Shown here one piece after another: positions 45,264 to 54,934 of a stretch of DNA of 64,000 nucleotides. Within the stretch, counting starts at the first letter, position 1. Each line of letters opens with the position of its first letter. Source of the DNA: Rhodoferax sp. PAMC 29310. Its GTDB lineage: Bacteria > Pseudomonadota > Gammaproteobacteria > Burkholderiales > Burkholderiaceae_C. The notes beneath the pieces are model-generated. The model ran no database searches. It had not been told where the DNA came from and saw nothing but the letters and a program-made list of their open reading frames with translations. The stretch covers positions 3,410,001 to 3,474,000 of the forward strand of contig NZ_CP072852.1 in the NCBI RefSeq assembly GCF_017948265.1. The letters run 5' to 3'. The translations under genes and the position numbers were made by a program.

Positions 45264-45620
45264 ATGACAGTTTCACCCTCTACGCAATCCATTGATTTAC
45301 GTTTGTTGATCGCCGGCATCGAAGAGCTTGATGCCGGCTTCACGGTCTTCGACGCGGACCTTCGGTCGATTACGGCGAATGCACGTTTTCGCCAGATGCT
45401 GGGTTTCTCTGTAGACCTTTGCCAGCCAGGAACACCTTTTTCCGCCTTCTTGCGAGATAACGCCGAACGCGGAGAATATGGAAAGGGTGACATTGAAGAC
45501 CTCGTGGCGACGCGGTTGGCCTTGGCGCGCCAATTTCTTCCTCACCGATTCGAGCGGGTGCGTCCAGACGGGGGGGTGATCGACGTGCGCGGGCGTCCGC
45601 TTCCCGGCACACGGATGTGA
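45264..45620 (+). pseudogene. N-terminal PAS fragment of a broken diguanylate cyclase
   Basis: From ATG 45264 the frame encodes one PAS_7-type domain (IEELDAGFTVFDADLRSI, LPHRFERVRPDGGVIDVRG) and ends abruptly after GRPLPGTRM. The second PAS domain of the next frame continues GGFVTTYLDVTD after the same point, so here GGFVTTY is missing and TDVTEQRQ follows in another frame. About 19 bp seem deleted at 45611-45612. The TGA (45618-45620) overlaps the next start as GTGA, so coupled translation of two pieces is conceivable. An upstream start (45099) is possible but less likely. Confidence 0.75.
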
Positions 45621-47368
45621 CTGAGCAGCGCCAGCGAGAGCAGGCCTTGAAGGACCTCACAGAGCAGCTGGAGCAGCGGGTGCTTGCAAGGACAAGCGAG
45701 TTGCAGCAGCGCGAAGCGGAGCTTGCCCAAGAAAAAGGGCGGCTCGAATTGGTTCTGAGCACCATTCCCGTGGGGATTTCATTGTTCGACAGCAATCTGA
45801 ATCTCGAACTCTCCAACCAGCAGTTACAGGACATCATGCGCTTTCCATCCGAGCTTTGTCAGCCCGGCATGCCGTTTGAACGCTTCATTCGCCACAACGC
45901 GGAACGGGGTGAGTATGGCGTTGGTGATGTCGAGCCGCAGATCCGCTCCCGGGTGGAGATAGCTTGGGAGAGAAAGCCCCACCGATTTGAGCGAGTTCGC
46001 CCTGACGGTAGCGCGGTGGAGGTGATTGGCTGCCCGACAATTACAGGAGGTTTCGTCACGACCTACTTGGATGTCACGGATCGGATTCGCACGGAAGCGG
46101 CTTTGCGCGCCAGCGAAAGCCGCTTCCGCGATTTCGCGCAATCGTCATCTGACTGGTATTTTGAGACTGACGCCGAGCTTTGCATGCGCTACTTGTCGAG
46201 TCACTTTTTTGATGCGATAGGTTTGCAACCCGAGTTCATTCTTGGCAAAAAACGCGAACAAATCGTTGGTTCCGACGCGATGGTCAGCGACCCCGAGAAG
46301 TGGCGTCTGCACCAAGAAGCGTTGCTTCGCCGCGAGCCCTATCGAGACCTTGAATACCCCTTGCGCAGTGGCGACGGAAGCTGGCGCCATGTCCGGGTCA
46401 ATGGCGTGCCTGCATTTGATGCTGATGGTCAGTTTCTGGGCTACCGCGGGACAGGCAAGGACATTACCCAGGCGAAAGAGGCTGCGCTTCGGCTGTCCTC
46501 CAGTGAGGCCCAGCTGCGCGCCATTCTCGAAGCCAGTCCGATTGGGGTGGCCGTGGTTGACAGCGAAAACGACACGGTGCTTTTTTGCAATCCCCGGCTG
46601 GCGGAGCAGCTCGGGCAAACACCAGGCCAGTTGATGGGCCGCAGTGCCGGCAGCTTCTTTGTTGACGACGGCCCAGGGTTCCTGCCATTGGGGAAACCCC
46701 CGGGCGACACCCCTGCGGGGGACAGCGAACGACAGCTGCAGCGTGCCGACGGAAGTTCTTGGCGCGCACTGGTCAGCATCAAGCCCTTGATCTACCTGGG
46801 AAAGTCTTGCCTCCTGATCTGGGCCTACGACATCAGTGAGTTGCATGAGGCGCGTGAACAGCTGGATCGCTTGGCCCACCACGACGCGCTGACTGGCCTG
46901 CCCAATCGCCGTTATTTTGATATCGCGGCGGAGCGCGCGATCACCCGCGCTAAACGTTTCAACACACGCGGTTTGGTTTTCTACTTCGACCTGGACGGCT
47001 TCAAATTGGTCAACGACTCCCTTGGGCACGCGATGGGGGATCAGATGCTGCAAAAAATCGCCACGAATCTTCGTGCGCGGTGCCGGGAGTCTGATTTGGT
47101 CGCGCGCCTCGGGGGTGATGAGTTCGCCGTTCTGGTGGAAGACTGCTCTGGTCACCAAGAAGAGATCAACGCGCTTGCGCGTGGACTGATCTCGCTGGTG
47201 ACTGAGGCGGCTCGAAGCGTATGCCCAGACATTCCTGTAGGCGCCAGCGTCGGTGTGGCCTACTTCGATCAGTCGGGCCCCGCCTTGGATCACCTCATGG
47301 CACGAGCCGACGAGGCCATGTACCGAGCCAAGCGAGCAGGGAAAAACACCGTGGCTTTCAGCGAATGA
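45617..47368 (+). CDS. PAS-GGDEF diguanylate cyclase (C-terminal part of a broken gene)
   Basis: Protein of 583 residues from GTG 45617. After a coiled coil (about 1-45) come a PAS_7 domain (50-150), a PAS domain with PAC end (165-290) and a third PAS (300-410). The GGDEF domain follows: GLPNRRYFD, DLDGFKLVNDSLGHAMGD, inhibitory RxxD site RESD, and LGGDEFAVL. The intact signature and I-site suggest active, feedback-controlled c-di-GMP synthesis. The first PAS domain of the original protein lies in the preceding frame and is cut off by a short deletion. No own ribosome-binding site is visible. Confidence 0.85.
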   Translation: MTEQRQREQALKDLTEQLEQRVLARTSELQQREAELAQEKGRLELVLSTIPVGISLFDSNLNLELSNQQLQDIMRFPSELCQPGMPFERFIRHNAERGEYGVGDVEPQIRSRVEIAWERKPHRFERVRPDGSAVEVIGCPTITGGFVTTYLDVTDRIRTEAALRASESRFRDFAQSSSDWYFETDAELCMRYLSSHFFDAIGLQPEFILGKKREQIVGSDAMVSDPEKWRLHQEALLRREPYRDLEYPLRSGDGSWRHVRVNGVPAFDADGQFLGYRGTGKDITQAKEAALRLSSSEAQLRAILEASPIGVAVVDSENDTVLFCNPRLAEQLGQTPGQLMGRSAGSFFVDDGPGFLPLGKPPGDTPAGDSERQLQRADGSSWRALVSIKPLIYLGKSCLLIWAYDISELHEAREQLDRLAHHDALTGLPNRRYFDIAAERAITRAKRFNTRGLVFYFDLDGFKLVNDSLGHAMGDQMLQKIATNLRARCRESDLVARLGGDEFAVLVEDCSGHQEEINALARGLISLVTEAARSVCPDIPVGASVGVAYFDQSGPALDHLMARADEAMYRAKRAGKNTVAFSE

Positions 47369-47517
47369 CTGTCCCTAGGTTTCATGCGAGTGCGCACGGC
47401 GGTTGATCTGATTTAGTGGTGCCAGGTCGGCCCCGATCCCACCTTTCAACCGCCTTTCACTCCAACTGGGCGTTTCCTCGGTGGTCCGGCGCGGTTTTCA
47501 GCGGCATGATCGTGCTT

Positions 47518-48192
47518 ATGAATGTTTTGCTGATCGAGGACGATTTGAACCTGGTGGATGCGCTGAGTCGCATGCTGGCGGCGCGGGGGTTTCAGGTGGT
47601 GTGCTGCGCCGACGGGGCTGAGGCGCTGGTGATGGCGCGTCGTCGCCCGTTTGACGTCGCCTTGCTGGACTTGACGCTGCCCGGCATGGATGGGCTGGAC
47701 TGGCTGCAACACTTGCGTGACGAACGTTCCCGCCTGCCTGTGCTGGTGATGACGGCGCGCTCTGCGGTCGAGGATCGGGTGCTGGGCTTGAATTCTGGCG
47801 CGGACGACTACCTGACCAAGCCGTTTGATATTGACGAACTGACCGCCCGGCTCAAGGCGCTGGTGCGCCGTAGTCAGGGCGTGGAGGAGTTTCGGTGCGG
47901 CGAACTGCGCCTGGATTTGGACAGTGGGCAGGTCTACCGCGGCGCCTTGCCGCTGGAAGTGTCCGGGCGCGAGTTGAGTCTGCTCAAAGCGCTGATGATG
48001 CACCCCGGCAAAGCGGTAGCCAAAGACGACTTGCTCCAGACCGTGTTTGGTGATGGCGGCCAAACCGGGCCCGACGCCATTGAGGTGCTGGTGCACCGTT
48101 TGCGAAAGCGTCTGCAGGGTGCTCACGTCAATCTGGTAACGCTGCGTGGCGTGGGGTATTTCCTGATGGACGACGCTTTGGTGGAACGATAG
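47518..48192 (+). CDS. OmpR-family response regulator
   Basis: Protein of 224 residues: receiver with EDD at 7-9, Asp51 in ALLDLTLPG and Lys in YLTKPFD, then a winged helix (LEVSGRELSLLKALMM, EVLVHRLRKRL). ATG 47518 opens the conserved NVLLIEDD; an ATG 12 bases upstream is the alternative. It begins a run of genes with a sensor kinase and an ABC importer that overlap or nearly touch, so it likely controls that importer. Confidence 0.92.
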   Translation: MNVLLIEDDLNLVDALSRMLAARGFQVVCCADGAEALVMARRRPFDVALLDLTLPGMDGLDWLQHLRDERSRLPVLVMTARSAVEDRVLGLNSGADDYLTKPFDIDELTARLKALVRRSQGVEEFRCGELRLDLDSGQVYRGALPLEVSGRELSLLKALMMHPGKAVAKDDLLQTVFGDGGQTGPDAIEVLVHRLRKRLQGAHVNLVTLRGVGYFLMDDALVER

Positions 48193-48200
48193 AACGAGGT

Positions 48201-49268
48201 ATGAGCGGACTTGGTTTCCTTTCACCCGGCTTGCGAAGCGCTTGGCGACCGTGGCAGGTGGGCGCGTCCATTCGTCGCTTCGTCATGGGGTGGGTGCTGG
48301 TGACCATGGTTTTTCTGGAAGTCCTGGACTGGGTGTGGCCTGCGCCAGCCGCGGCGTTACCTCCTGCGGTCTGGTTGCTTGCGAAGCTGTTGTTTGGCGG
48401 GGTGGTGCTGATGGCTGTCATGCGCCAGGCCTTTTTGCCGGTGCGTACCCTAGGTCGCAGCCTGAACGCCTTGCCTCTCACAGAACTGAAGGCCGTGGAG
48501 AACCGCCAGCCGGCCGAGTTGTTGCCGCTGGCCGCGGCCGTCAATGGTGTGCTTCAGTTGCAGCAGACGGCCATTGACGAGCAAGGAAAGTTTTTAGCCA
48601 ACGCCTCGCACCAGTTGCAGACACCGTTCGCAGTGTTGCGGGCGCAGCTGCAAGGGGTGATGTCCGGGGACATGGCTGCACGCGACACGCTGCCCAAAAT
48701 GCTTGCCACGATTGACCGCTCCAGCACCTTGGTGCGCCAACTCTTGTCCATCGCCAAGGTCGAGCAAATGGTGAGGCAGGCCAACTGGCAGGAGGTGGAC
48801 CTGTCGGCGGTCGCACGCGAAGTGGTGATGGAGTTTGCGCCACTGTTGGCTCGCAAAAATTTGGATTTTTCCCTGCAGGCCGTTCCCGTGCGCTTGAGTA
48901 CAGATGCCTGGCTGCTGGGTGAGTTGGTGCGTAATCTGCTGTCCAACGCCATTCAACACAGCCCGCGCGATGCAGCGCTGGGTTTGGTGATTCGCGTCCT
49001 GCCCAGCGGCACCGAACTGTTGGTATGGGACAACGGCGGCGGCATGGATGAAGCCATTCAGGCGCGCCTGTTCGAGCCCTTTCAGTCCGGCTCCGGTGCC
49101 AGTGGCGTAGGGTTGGGTCTGTCCATTTGTCGCCAGATTGCGGTCTCCATGGGCGCAGAAGTAGACCTTTACAACCGTGTGCAAGACGACTGCGTGGTCG
49201 GTGTCGATGCGGTGGTGCGCTGGCCGCAAGAAGTTGATCTCACCTCCTCCTGTGGGGTGGCGTCATGA
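48201..49268 (+). CDS. sensor histidine kinase
   Basis: Protein of 355 residues. Two membrane helices (about 26-45 and 55-75) with only a short loop between, a linker, the H-box ANASHQLQTPFAV with His137, N-box RNLLSNAIQHS and ATP-lid motifs WDNGGGMDE and GVGLGLSIC. The near-absence of a periplasmic domain suggests sensing in the membrane or through the adjacent transporter. It starts 9 bases after the regulator gene, and its stop overlaps the ATPase start as ATGA. Confidence 0.9.
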   Translation: MSGLGFLSPGLRSAWRPWQVGASIRRFVMGWVLVTMVFLEVLDWVWPAPAAALPPAVWLLAKLLFGGVVLMAVMRQAFLPVRTLGRSLNALPLTELKAVENRQPAELLPLAAAVNGVLQLQQTAIDEQGKFLANASHQLQTPFAVLRAQLQGVMSGDMAARDTLPKMLATIDRSSTLVRQLLSIAKVEQMVRQANWQEVDLSAVAREVVMEFAPLLARKNLDFSLQAVPVRLSTDAWLLGELVRNLLSNAIQHSPRDAALGLVIRVLPSGTELLVWDNGGGMDEAIQARLFEPFQSGSGASGVGLGLSICRQIAVSMGAEVDLYNRVQDDCVVGVDAVVRWPQEVDLTSSCGVAS

Positions 49269-50383
49269 GTGGGGCCGTGCAATTGACCGCCATTGGAAAG
49301 ACCTTCCCCAACGGTGCGCGGGCCCTGCGCAATGTGCACCTGCGCTTGCCGGCGCGTCAATTGACCACGCTGCTGGGCCCATCCGGCTGCGGCAAAACCA
49401 CGCTCCTGCGCATGGTCGCCGGTCTGGAGCGCCCCAGCACAGGGAAGGTCGAAATTGGCGGGCGTGACGTGACGTGTCTGGACCCGGCCCAACGCCCCAT
49501 CAGCATGGTGTTTCAAAGCTATGCCTTGTTTCCGCATCTGAGCGTGCTGGACAACGTGCGTTATGGTTTGCGCACGCGCCTAAGCGGCGCCACGGAGGGC
49601 CGTGACCAGGCGCTTGAGGCGCTGGCCCGGGTGGGGCTGGCGGGCCAGGCGAGTCGGCCCACGTCGTTGTTGTCTGGCGGGCAGCAACAACGCGTTGCGT
49701 TGGCCCGGGCCCTGGCGCTGAAGCCCCAAGTGCTGTTGCTGGACGAGCCGTTGTCCAATTTGGATGCAGGCCTTCGGCGCCATATTCGCGAAGACATTCG
49801 TGCGCTGCAGCAGGAGCTGGGCTTGACGGTGATGTATGTCACCCACGACCATCATGAAGCCATGGCGGTGAGTGACACCGTGGTGGTGATGCGTGAGGGC
49901 GAGATCATGCAGGTGGGCTCGCCACGCGAGATTTTTGAGAGCCCACATTGCGAATTTGTGGCCGGCTTCATGGGCGACGCCACTGTGTTTGACGCCCAGG
50001 CCGATGCGGCGGGGCGGGTCCACTTGGGTCCCCTGACCGTGGGCCCGGGGCTGACCCGCCGCCATGGCCCCGTGCGTCTGGTGGTGCGTCCTCATGCGTG
50101 GCGCCTGGCGCCCGCCAGCGGCGACGGTCTGCCCGGAAAAATTCTCACGCGAGCTTACCTGGGCAGAACCACAGAATACCAGGTGCTGACCCCGCTGGGG
50201 ACGGTTCTGGTGGTCGTGCGCGCAGAAACACAAGCGCGTCAACCGGGCTCGCCAGTGAGCCTGCATCTGGGTTTGCAAGGGGTGAGTGTGATCATGCCCC
50301 CCGCACTGGTGTCGCCCCCACCCCGCTTCCCCGCCAACCTTATTAACAACCGGACCGCTGTGTCCATTTTTCAGGAGACTTGA
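49265..50383 (+). CDS. ABC transporter ATP-binding protein, first copy
   Basis: Protein of 372 residues: Walker A GPSGCGKTTLL, Q-loop FQSYALFPHL, signature LSGGQQQRVALARAL, Walker B VLLLDEPLSNLD, H-loop VTHDHHEAMA, and a C-terminal TOBE-like domain. The family (PotA/FbpC/AfuC type) energises binding-protein-dependent import. The start overlaps the kinase stop (ATGA). The last residues beyond about 345 are unusual. A second, similar ATPase gene is at 53729, after the permease, so one importer cluster carries two ATPases. Confidence 0.92.
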   Translation: MSGAVQLTAIGKTFPNGARALRNVHLRLPARQLTTLLGPSGCGKTTLLRMVAGLERPSTGKVEIGGRDVTCLDPAQRPISMVFQSYALFPHLSVLDNVRYGLRTRLSGATEGRDQALEALARVGLAGQASRPTSLLSGGQQQRVALARALALKPQVLLLDEPLSNLDAGLRRHIREDIRALQQELGLTVMYVTHDHHEAMAVSDTVVVMREGEIMQVGSPREIFESPHCEFVAGFMGDATVFDAQADAAGRVHLGPLTVGPGLTRRHGPVRLVVRPHAWRLAPASGDGLPGKILTRAYLGRTTEYQVLTPLGTVLVVVRAETQARQPGSPVSLHLGLQGVSVIMPPALVSPPPRFPANLINNRTAVSIFQET

Positions 50384-50384
50384 T

Positions 50385-51407
50385 ATGAAAAAAGCAACCT
50401 TTCTGGCAGCCCCGCTGCTGCTCGCGTTGGGCCTGCCCGCCATGGCGCAGGACAAAGAGGTGAACATCATCTGTTCCGCCCAGGCGGACTGGTGCAACCT
50501 CATGCAAACCACGTTTGCCAAAACGTCCGGCGTCAAGGTCAACATGACCATGAAGGGCTCAGGCGAGGCGCTGGCTCAGGTGGTGGCCGAGCGTGCCAAC
50601 CCCAAGACCGACCTCTGGTTTGGCGGCACAGGTGACCCGCATTTGCTGGCCGCCGAGCAAAACCTGACGCTGGAATACAAATCGCCTTCGCTGCCCCAGC
50701 TGCACGAATGGGCGCAAAAGCAGGCCGCGCAAGCCGGCTACAAAACAGTTGGCGTGTACTCCGGCCCCTTGGGTTTTGGCTATAACACCGAGCTGTTGGC
50801 CAAGAAAAAGCTACCCATCCCCAAGGTGTGGGCTGATTTGCTCAAGCCTGAGTACAAAGGCGAGATCCAGGTCGCCGACCCCCGCGCCAGCGGCACCGCT
50901 TACACCATGATCGCCACGCTGGTGCAATTGATGGGCGACGACAAAGCCTTTGAATACTTGGGCGCACTGCACAAGAACATCAGCACCTACCCCCGCTCCG
51001 GCGTGGGCCCTATCAAGGCCGTGGCGCGCGGTGAAGCCACCGTGTCCATCAGTTTCGTGCACGACGCCCCAGGCGAGAAAGCCCAGGGCTTCCCGGTCGA
51101 GTCGATCACGCCTGCTGACGGCACGGGTGCAGAAATTGGTTCCATGTCCATCATCAAGGGTGCACGCAATCTGGACAGCGCCAAGAAGTTCTACGAATGG
51201 GCGCTGACCCCGGGCGCCCAACAATTTGGTGCGGCGGCGAACCAGTTCCAGTTGCCCTCCAACAAGAGCGCCAAGGTGGACCCCCGCGTACCTGACTTCA
51301 AGAAGGTCAAGTTGATTGATTACGACTACGCCAAGTACGGCAAGTCGGCCCTGCGCAAAGAATTGATTTTGCGTTGGGAGCGCGAGGTCTTTAACCAGGC
51401 CAAGTAA
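50385..51407 (+). CDS. AfuA/FbpA-like ABC substrate-binding protein
   Basis: Protein of 340 residues with a signal peptide (MKKATFLAAPLLLALGLPAMA, cleaved near residue 21) and the fold of type-2 periplasmic binding proteins: VNIICSAQADWCNLMQTTF, KTDLWFGGTGDPHLLAAE and PADGTGAEIGSMSIIKGA. Relatives bind ferric iron, phosphorylated sugars or aminoethylphosphonate; the ligand cannot be told here. GGAGACTTGAT precedes the ATG. A terminator after it should give more binding protein than permease. Confidence 0.88.
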   Translation: MKKATFLAAPLLLALGLPAMAQDKEVNIICSAQADWCNLMQTTFAKTSGVKVNMTMKGSGEALAQVVAERANPKTDLWFGGTGDPHLLAAEQNLTLEYKSPSLPQLHEWAQKQAAQAGYKTVGVYSGPLGFGYNTELLAKKKLPIPKVWADLLKPEYKGEIQVADPRASGTAYTMIATLVQLMGDDKAFEYLGALHKNISTYPRSGVGPIKAVARGEATVSISFVHDAPGEKAQGFPVESITPADGTGAEIGSMSIIKGARNLDSAKKFYEWALTPGAQQFGAAANQFQLPSNKSAKVDPRVPDFKKVKLIDYDYAKYGKSALRKELILRWEREVFNQAK

Positions 51408-51417
51408 GCCCCTGTGG

Positions 51418-51442
51418 CCCCCGCCTTCGCGGCGGGGGTTTT
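51418..51442 (+). terminator. attenuator between binding protein and permease genes
   Basis: CCCCCGCC-TTCGC-GGCGGGGG followed by TTTT. It lies inside the transporter operon and probably gives partial termination. Confidence 0.85.
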
Positions 51443-51471
51443 GACCTTCCCTCTTTTCCAGACCTCCCTCT

Positions 51472-53676
51472 ATGCAAACCCGATTCACAGCGCGCACCCA
51501 GCGCGCCATTCACGCCTGGACCCTGCTGGGTGTGGCGGCCTATGTGCTGCTGCCCTGGTATTTTTTGCAACGCGGCTCCTTGTGGTCCGCCTTGCCGGGC
51601 CTGTTTGGTGGCGCCGTTTCTGCCAATGGTCTCACCCAGGCCATCAGCCATGACCGTTTCTGGCTCTGGTCGGGTCTGGCGGGGTTGTTGCTGGCTGGCG
51701 TGGGGTCTTTGTTGCCCGCCGGGCGACGACAGGGCGGCGTGCTGGTGGTGGGTGCGCTGTTGGGGCTGGTAGGCCTGAGCCTGGGTGGCTTCCTGATTGG
51801 CATCAACGGCTGGTCGTACGAGTGGTTGAGTACTGCCTTTGGACCCATGGAGCAAGGCCAATACGGCGTGGGCTGGGGTGGCTTTGTGGTGCTGGTGAGT
51901 CTGGTGATGTTGCTGGGCGCGGGCATGGCCCGTTTGGGCTATTTCCGGGGTGATGTATTTGTGTCAGCCTCGGTCATTGGTTGCACGGCGCTGCTGGCCT
52001 TGTTCGTGGTGTTTCCGGTCGGAAAATCTTTGATGGCTGCCCTGTACACCGAGGGCGGTGAATTCGCCTTGGGCGCGGTGTGGGACCGCATTGGAACGGC
52101 CCGTGTATGGGGTCTGGGCTGCGTGGGAGGCGGTACCAGTTGTGGCGTGGCCTGGAACACCCTGTACCTGGCCTTGCTGACGGCGGCGGGCACGACCTTC
52201 CTGGGAACGCTGATTGCCTTGGTGGCGGAGCGCGGCAGCAACAAGCGCTTGAAAAAACCGCTCAACGCGTTGGCCATGTTGCCCATCATCACGCCCCCGT
52301 TTGTGGTGGGCCTGGGATTGATTTTGTTGTTTGGTCGCTCGGGCGTGGCCAATCAATTTCTGGAGTGGACATTTGGGGTTGAACCCACACGTTGGTTTTA
52401 CGGAGTGTTTGGCATTTGGTTGGCGCAGTTGTTTGCCTTCACGCCCATTGCGTTCATGATCATGCGCGGCGTGGTGCAAGGCATCAGTCCGTCGCTGGAA
52501 GAGGCCGCGCAAACCCTGCGCGCCAGTCGCATGAAAACCTTCATGACCATCACCCTGCCGTTGCTGGCACCGGGCCTGGCCAATGCGTTTCTGGTGGGCT
52601 TTATTGAGAGCATTGCCGACTTCGGCAACCCCATCATTCTGGGGGCGGGCTACGCCGTGCTCTCCACTGAGATTTTCTTTGCCATCGTTGGTTCCTCGCT
52701 CGATTCGGGCATGGCCGCGGCACTGGCGTTGGTGCTGACTGTGTTTGCGCTCACCGTGTTTTTTGTGCAGCGACGTTTGCTGGGCAAGACCAGTTACACC
52801 ACGGTGTCCGGCAAGGGCGACGCAGGCGTGCCCATGGAGCTGCCCACCTTGGTGAGCCGCGTGTGCACCTGGGTGGCGGGGCCCTGGCTTGCCTTCACGG
52901 TCATCGTCTATCTGTTTGCCTTTGCGGGCGGGTTTGTGAAGATATGGGGGCGCGACTACACCTTCACGTTGATGCACTTCAAGACCGCGTTCGACCTGCA
53001 AATGGGTGACCATGGCCTGGTTTGGGCGGGCACGGCTTGGGGTTCGCTTTTCACCACCATCACACTGGCCGCCATTGCTGCCCCCATTTGTGCGGCCTTG
53101 GGTTTGCTCATTGCGTGGCTGTTGGCGCGCACCGAGTTCAAGGGCAAGGGTTGGTTTGAGTTTTCGGCGTTGCTGACTTTTGCCATTCCCGGCACTGTGC
53201 TGGGGGTGAGCTACATCCTCGCGTTCAACGTGCCGCCGGTGGAGTTAACCGGCACGGCGCTGGTGATTGTGTTGTGTTTTGTGTTCCGCAATCTGCCCGT
53301 CGGTGTGCGTGCCGGCACGGCGTCGTTCAAGCAGTTGGATCGCTCGCTGGACGAGGCCTCGGTCATGCTGCGGGCCAGCAGCATGACCACGCTGCGCCGC
53401 GTGGTGTTGCCGCTCATCAAACCTGCCCTGGTGGCGGCGCTGGTGTACAGCTTTGTGCGCTCCATGACCACCGTCTCCGCCGTCATCTTTCTGGTCACCG
53501 CCGAATACGAGTTGGCGACCACCTACATCATTGGCCGCGTTGGCAATGGTGACTACGGTGTGGCCTTGGCATATTGCACGGTGCTGATCATTCTCATGTC
53601 ATTGGCCACCGCCTTGATTCAGTTCACTGTGGGTGAGCGCAAGCTGGGCCGCCGCACGCTGGGCGCCAACGGCTAA
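51472..53676 (+). CDS. ABC transporter permease, two fused domains
   Basis: Protein of 734 residues with two BPD_transp_1 domains. The EAA loops are EEAAQTLRASRMKTFMTITL (about 345) and DEASVMLRASSMTTLRRVVL (about 626), which contact the ATPases. About 170 extra N-terminal residues with four helices precede the usual FbpB-like core, making it longer than typical 500-570-residue fused permeases. It forms the membrane channel for the binding protein upstream. It is followed by the second ATPase gene after 52 bp. Confidence 0.9.
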   Translation: MQTRFTARTQRAIHAWTLLGVAAYVLLPWYFLQRGSLWSALPGLFGGAVSANGLTQAISHDRFWLWSGLAGLLLAGVGSLLPAGRRQGGVLVVGALLGLVGLSLGGFLIGINGWSYEWLSTAFGPMEQGQYGVGWGGFVVLVSLVMLLGAGMARLGYFRGDVFVSASVIGCTALLALFVVFPVGKSLMAALYTEGGEFALGAVWDRIGTARVWGLGCVGGGTSCGVAWNTLYLALLTAAGTTFLGTLIALVAERGSNKRLKKPLNALAMLPIITPPFVVGLGLILLFGRSGVANQFLEWTFGVEPTRWFYGVFGIWLAQLFAFTPIAFMIMRGVVQGISPSLEEAAQTLRASRMKTFMTITLPLLAPGLANAFLVGFIESIADFGNPIILGAGYAVLSTEIFFAIVGSSLDSGMAAALALVLTVFALTVFFVQRRLLGKTSYTTVSGKGDAGVPMELPTLVSRVCTWVAGPWLAFTVIVYLFAFAGGFVKIWGRDYTFTLMHFKTAFDLQMGDHGLVWAGTAWGSLFTTITLAAIAAPICAALGLLIAWLLARTEFKGKGWFEFSALLTFAIPGTVLGVSYILAFNVPPVELTGTALVIVLCFVFRNLPVGVRAGTASFKQLDRSLDEASVMLRASSMTTLRRVVLPLIKPALVAALVYSFVRSMTTVSAVIFLVTAEYELATTYIIGRVGNGDYGVALAYCTVLIILMSLATALIQFTVGERKLGRRTLGANG

Positions 53677-53728
53677 AGCCGGTTTGCGTCACTAGTTACT
53701 CCTCTCCAATTTCAAGAAAAAAATTGTC

Positions 53729-54775
53729 ATGACCTCAAACGGTATTGAATTCAAAAACGTCACCAAACGCTATGGCGGCGAATCGTCTCCCCTGGTGGTC
53801 AAAGGCATCAGCTTCACCGTACCCAAGGGCACGTTGACGACCATCCTCGGCCCCTCTGGGTGCGGAAAAACCACCACCTTGCGCATGATCGCCGGTCTGG
53901 AAAGCCCCAGCGGCGGCCAGATTCTGATTGACGGTGTGGATGTCACCCGCATGGGCCCCGCCGAGCGCAATGTCAGCATGGTGTTTCAAAGCTACGCCCT
54001 GTTTCCGCATATGAATGTGATGGACAACGTGAGCTATGGCTTGAGTGTGAGCGGCGTCAAAGCGTCCGAGACGCGTGAGCGCGCCCATGTCGCCATGGCT
54101 GCCGTGGGCTTGACGGGTTTTGACGCCCGCCTGCCCAGCGAACTCTCTGGCGGCCAGCAGCAGCGTGTGGCGGTTGCGCGTGCGCTGGTGCTGGAACCCT
54201 CGGTGCTGCTGTTTGACGAGCCGCTGTCCAACCTGGATGCCCGTCTGCGCCGCTCCATGCGGGAAGAGATTCGTGGTTTGCAACAGCGCCTGGGCCTGAC
54301 TGTGGCTTATGTCACCCATGACCAGAGTGAGGCCTTGGCGGTCAGCGACCAGATCATCGTCATGGACCACGGCGTTGTCGCCCAGGCCGGCAGTCCCACC
54401 GACCTCTATGTGCGCCCCAACAGCGAGTTTGTGGCCGGTTTCATGGGCGAGGCCATGCTGTTTCCGGGTGAGGCCCATGCCGACGGCAGTGTGCGCGTGG
54501 GTGACCTGGTGCTTAAGGCGTTGCACCCTGTCAAACCCGGTCCAGTCAAGGCGGCAATTCGTCCTGAGACCTGGATTGTGGGTCGTTCCGGCGAAGAGGG
54601 TGTGGCGGGTGTGGTGGCCAAGCAGGCCTACCTGGGCAGCGTCTACGAGTTAACCGTCGACACTGCCTTGGGCGCCATTTTTGTGGTCTCTACTGATGTG
54701 GAGCACCCATGGGCGCTGGGCGATGCACTCACCCTGCGTCTGCCGGCCAGCGGTATCTCGGTGGTGCCGGTTTAG
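53729..54775 (+). CDS. ABC transporter ATP-binding protein, second copy
   Basis: Protein of 348 residues with all ABC motifs (GPSGCGKTTTLR, FQSYALFPHM, LSGGQQQRVAVARAL, VLLFDEPLSNLD, VTHDQSEALA) and a TOBE-like C-terminus (VKAAIRPETWIV). It is clearly related to the ATPase at 49265 but not a recent duplicate. With a fused permease the complex could use two copies of one ATPase or a mixed pair. Start ATG 53729 is preceded by a weak ribosome-binding site. Confidence 0.92.
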   Translation: MTSNGIEFKNVTKRYGGESSPLVVKGISFTVPKGTLTTILGPSGCGKTTTLRMIAGLESPSGGQILIDGVDVTRMGPAERNVSMVFQSYALFPHMNVMDNVSYGLSVSGVKASETRERAHVAMAAVGLTGFDARLPSELSGGQQQRVAVARALVLEPSVLLFDEPLSNLDARLRRSMREEIRGLQQRLGLTVAYVTHDQSEALAVSDQIIVMDHGVVAQAGSPTDLYVRPNSEFVAGFMGEAMLFPGEAHADGSVRVGDLVLKALHPVKPGPVKAAIRPETWIVGRSGEEGVAGVVAKQAYLGSVYELTVDTALGAIFVVSTDVEHPWALGDALTLRLPASGISVVPV

Positions 54776-54934
54776 CGGTGCAGCGAAGTAGGAAGCGTGT
54801 TCAGGGGTGTGCGGCTGTGCAATTCGGGTGAAATTTTGGGTTGATTGCTGGCTCTGACTTTGCGACCTTGCCCGTTGGTGCGACCATGGGGCCTTTCACA
54901 CCGCCTGCCCTCTCCCCCTACATTGGAGTCAATC

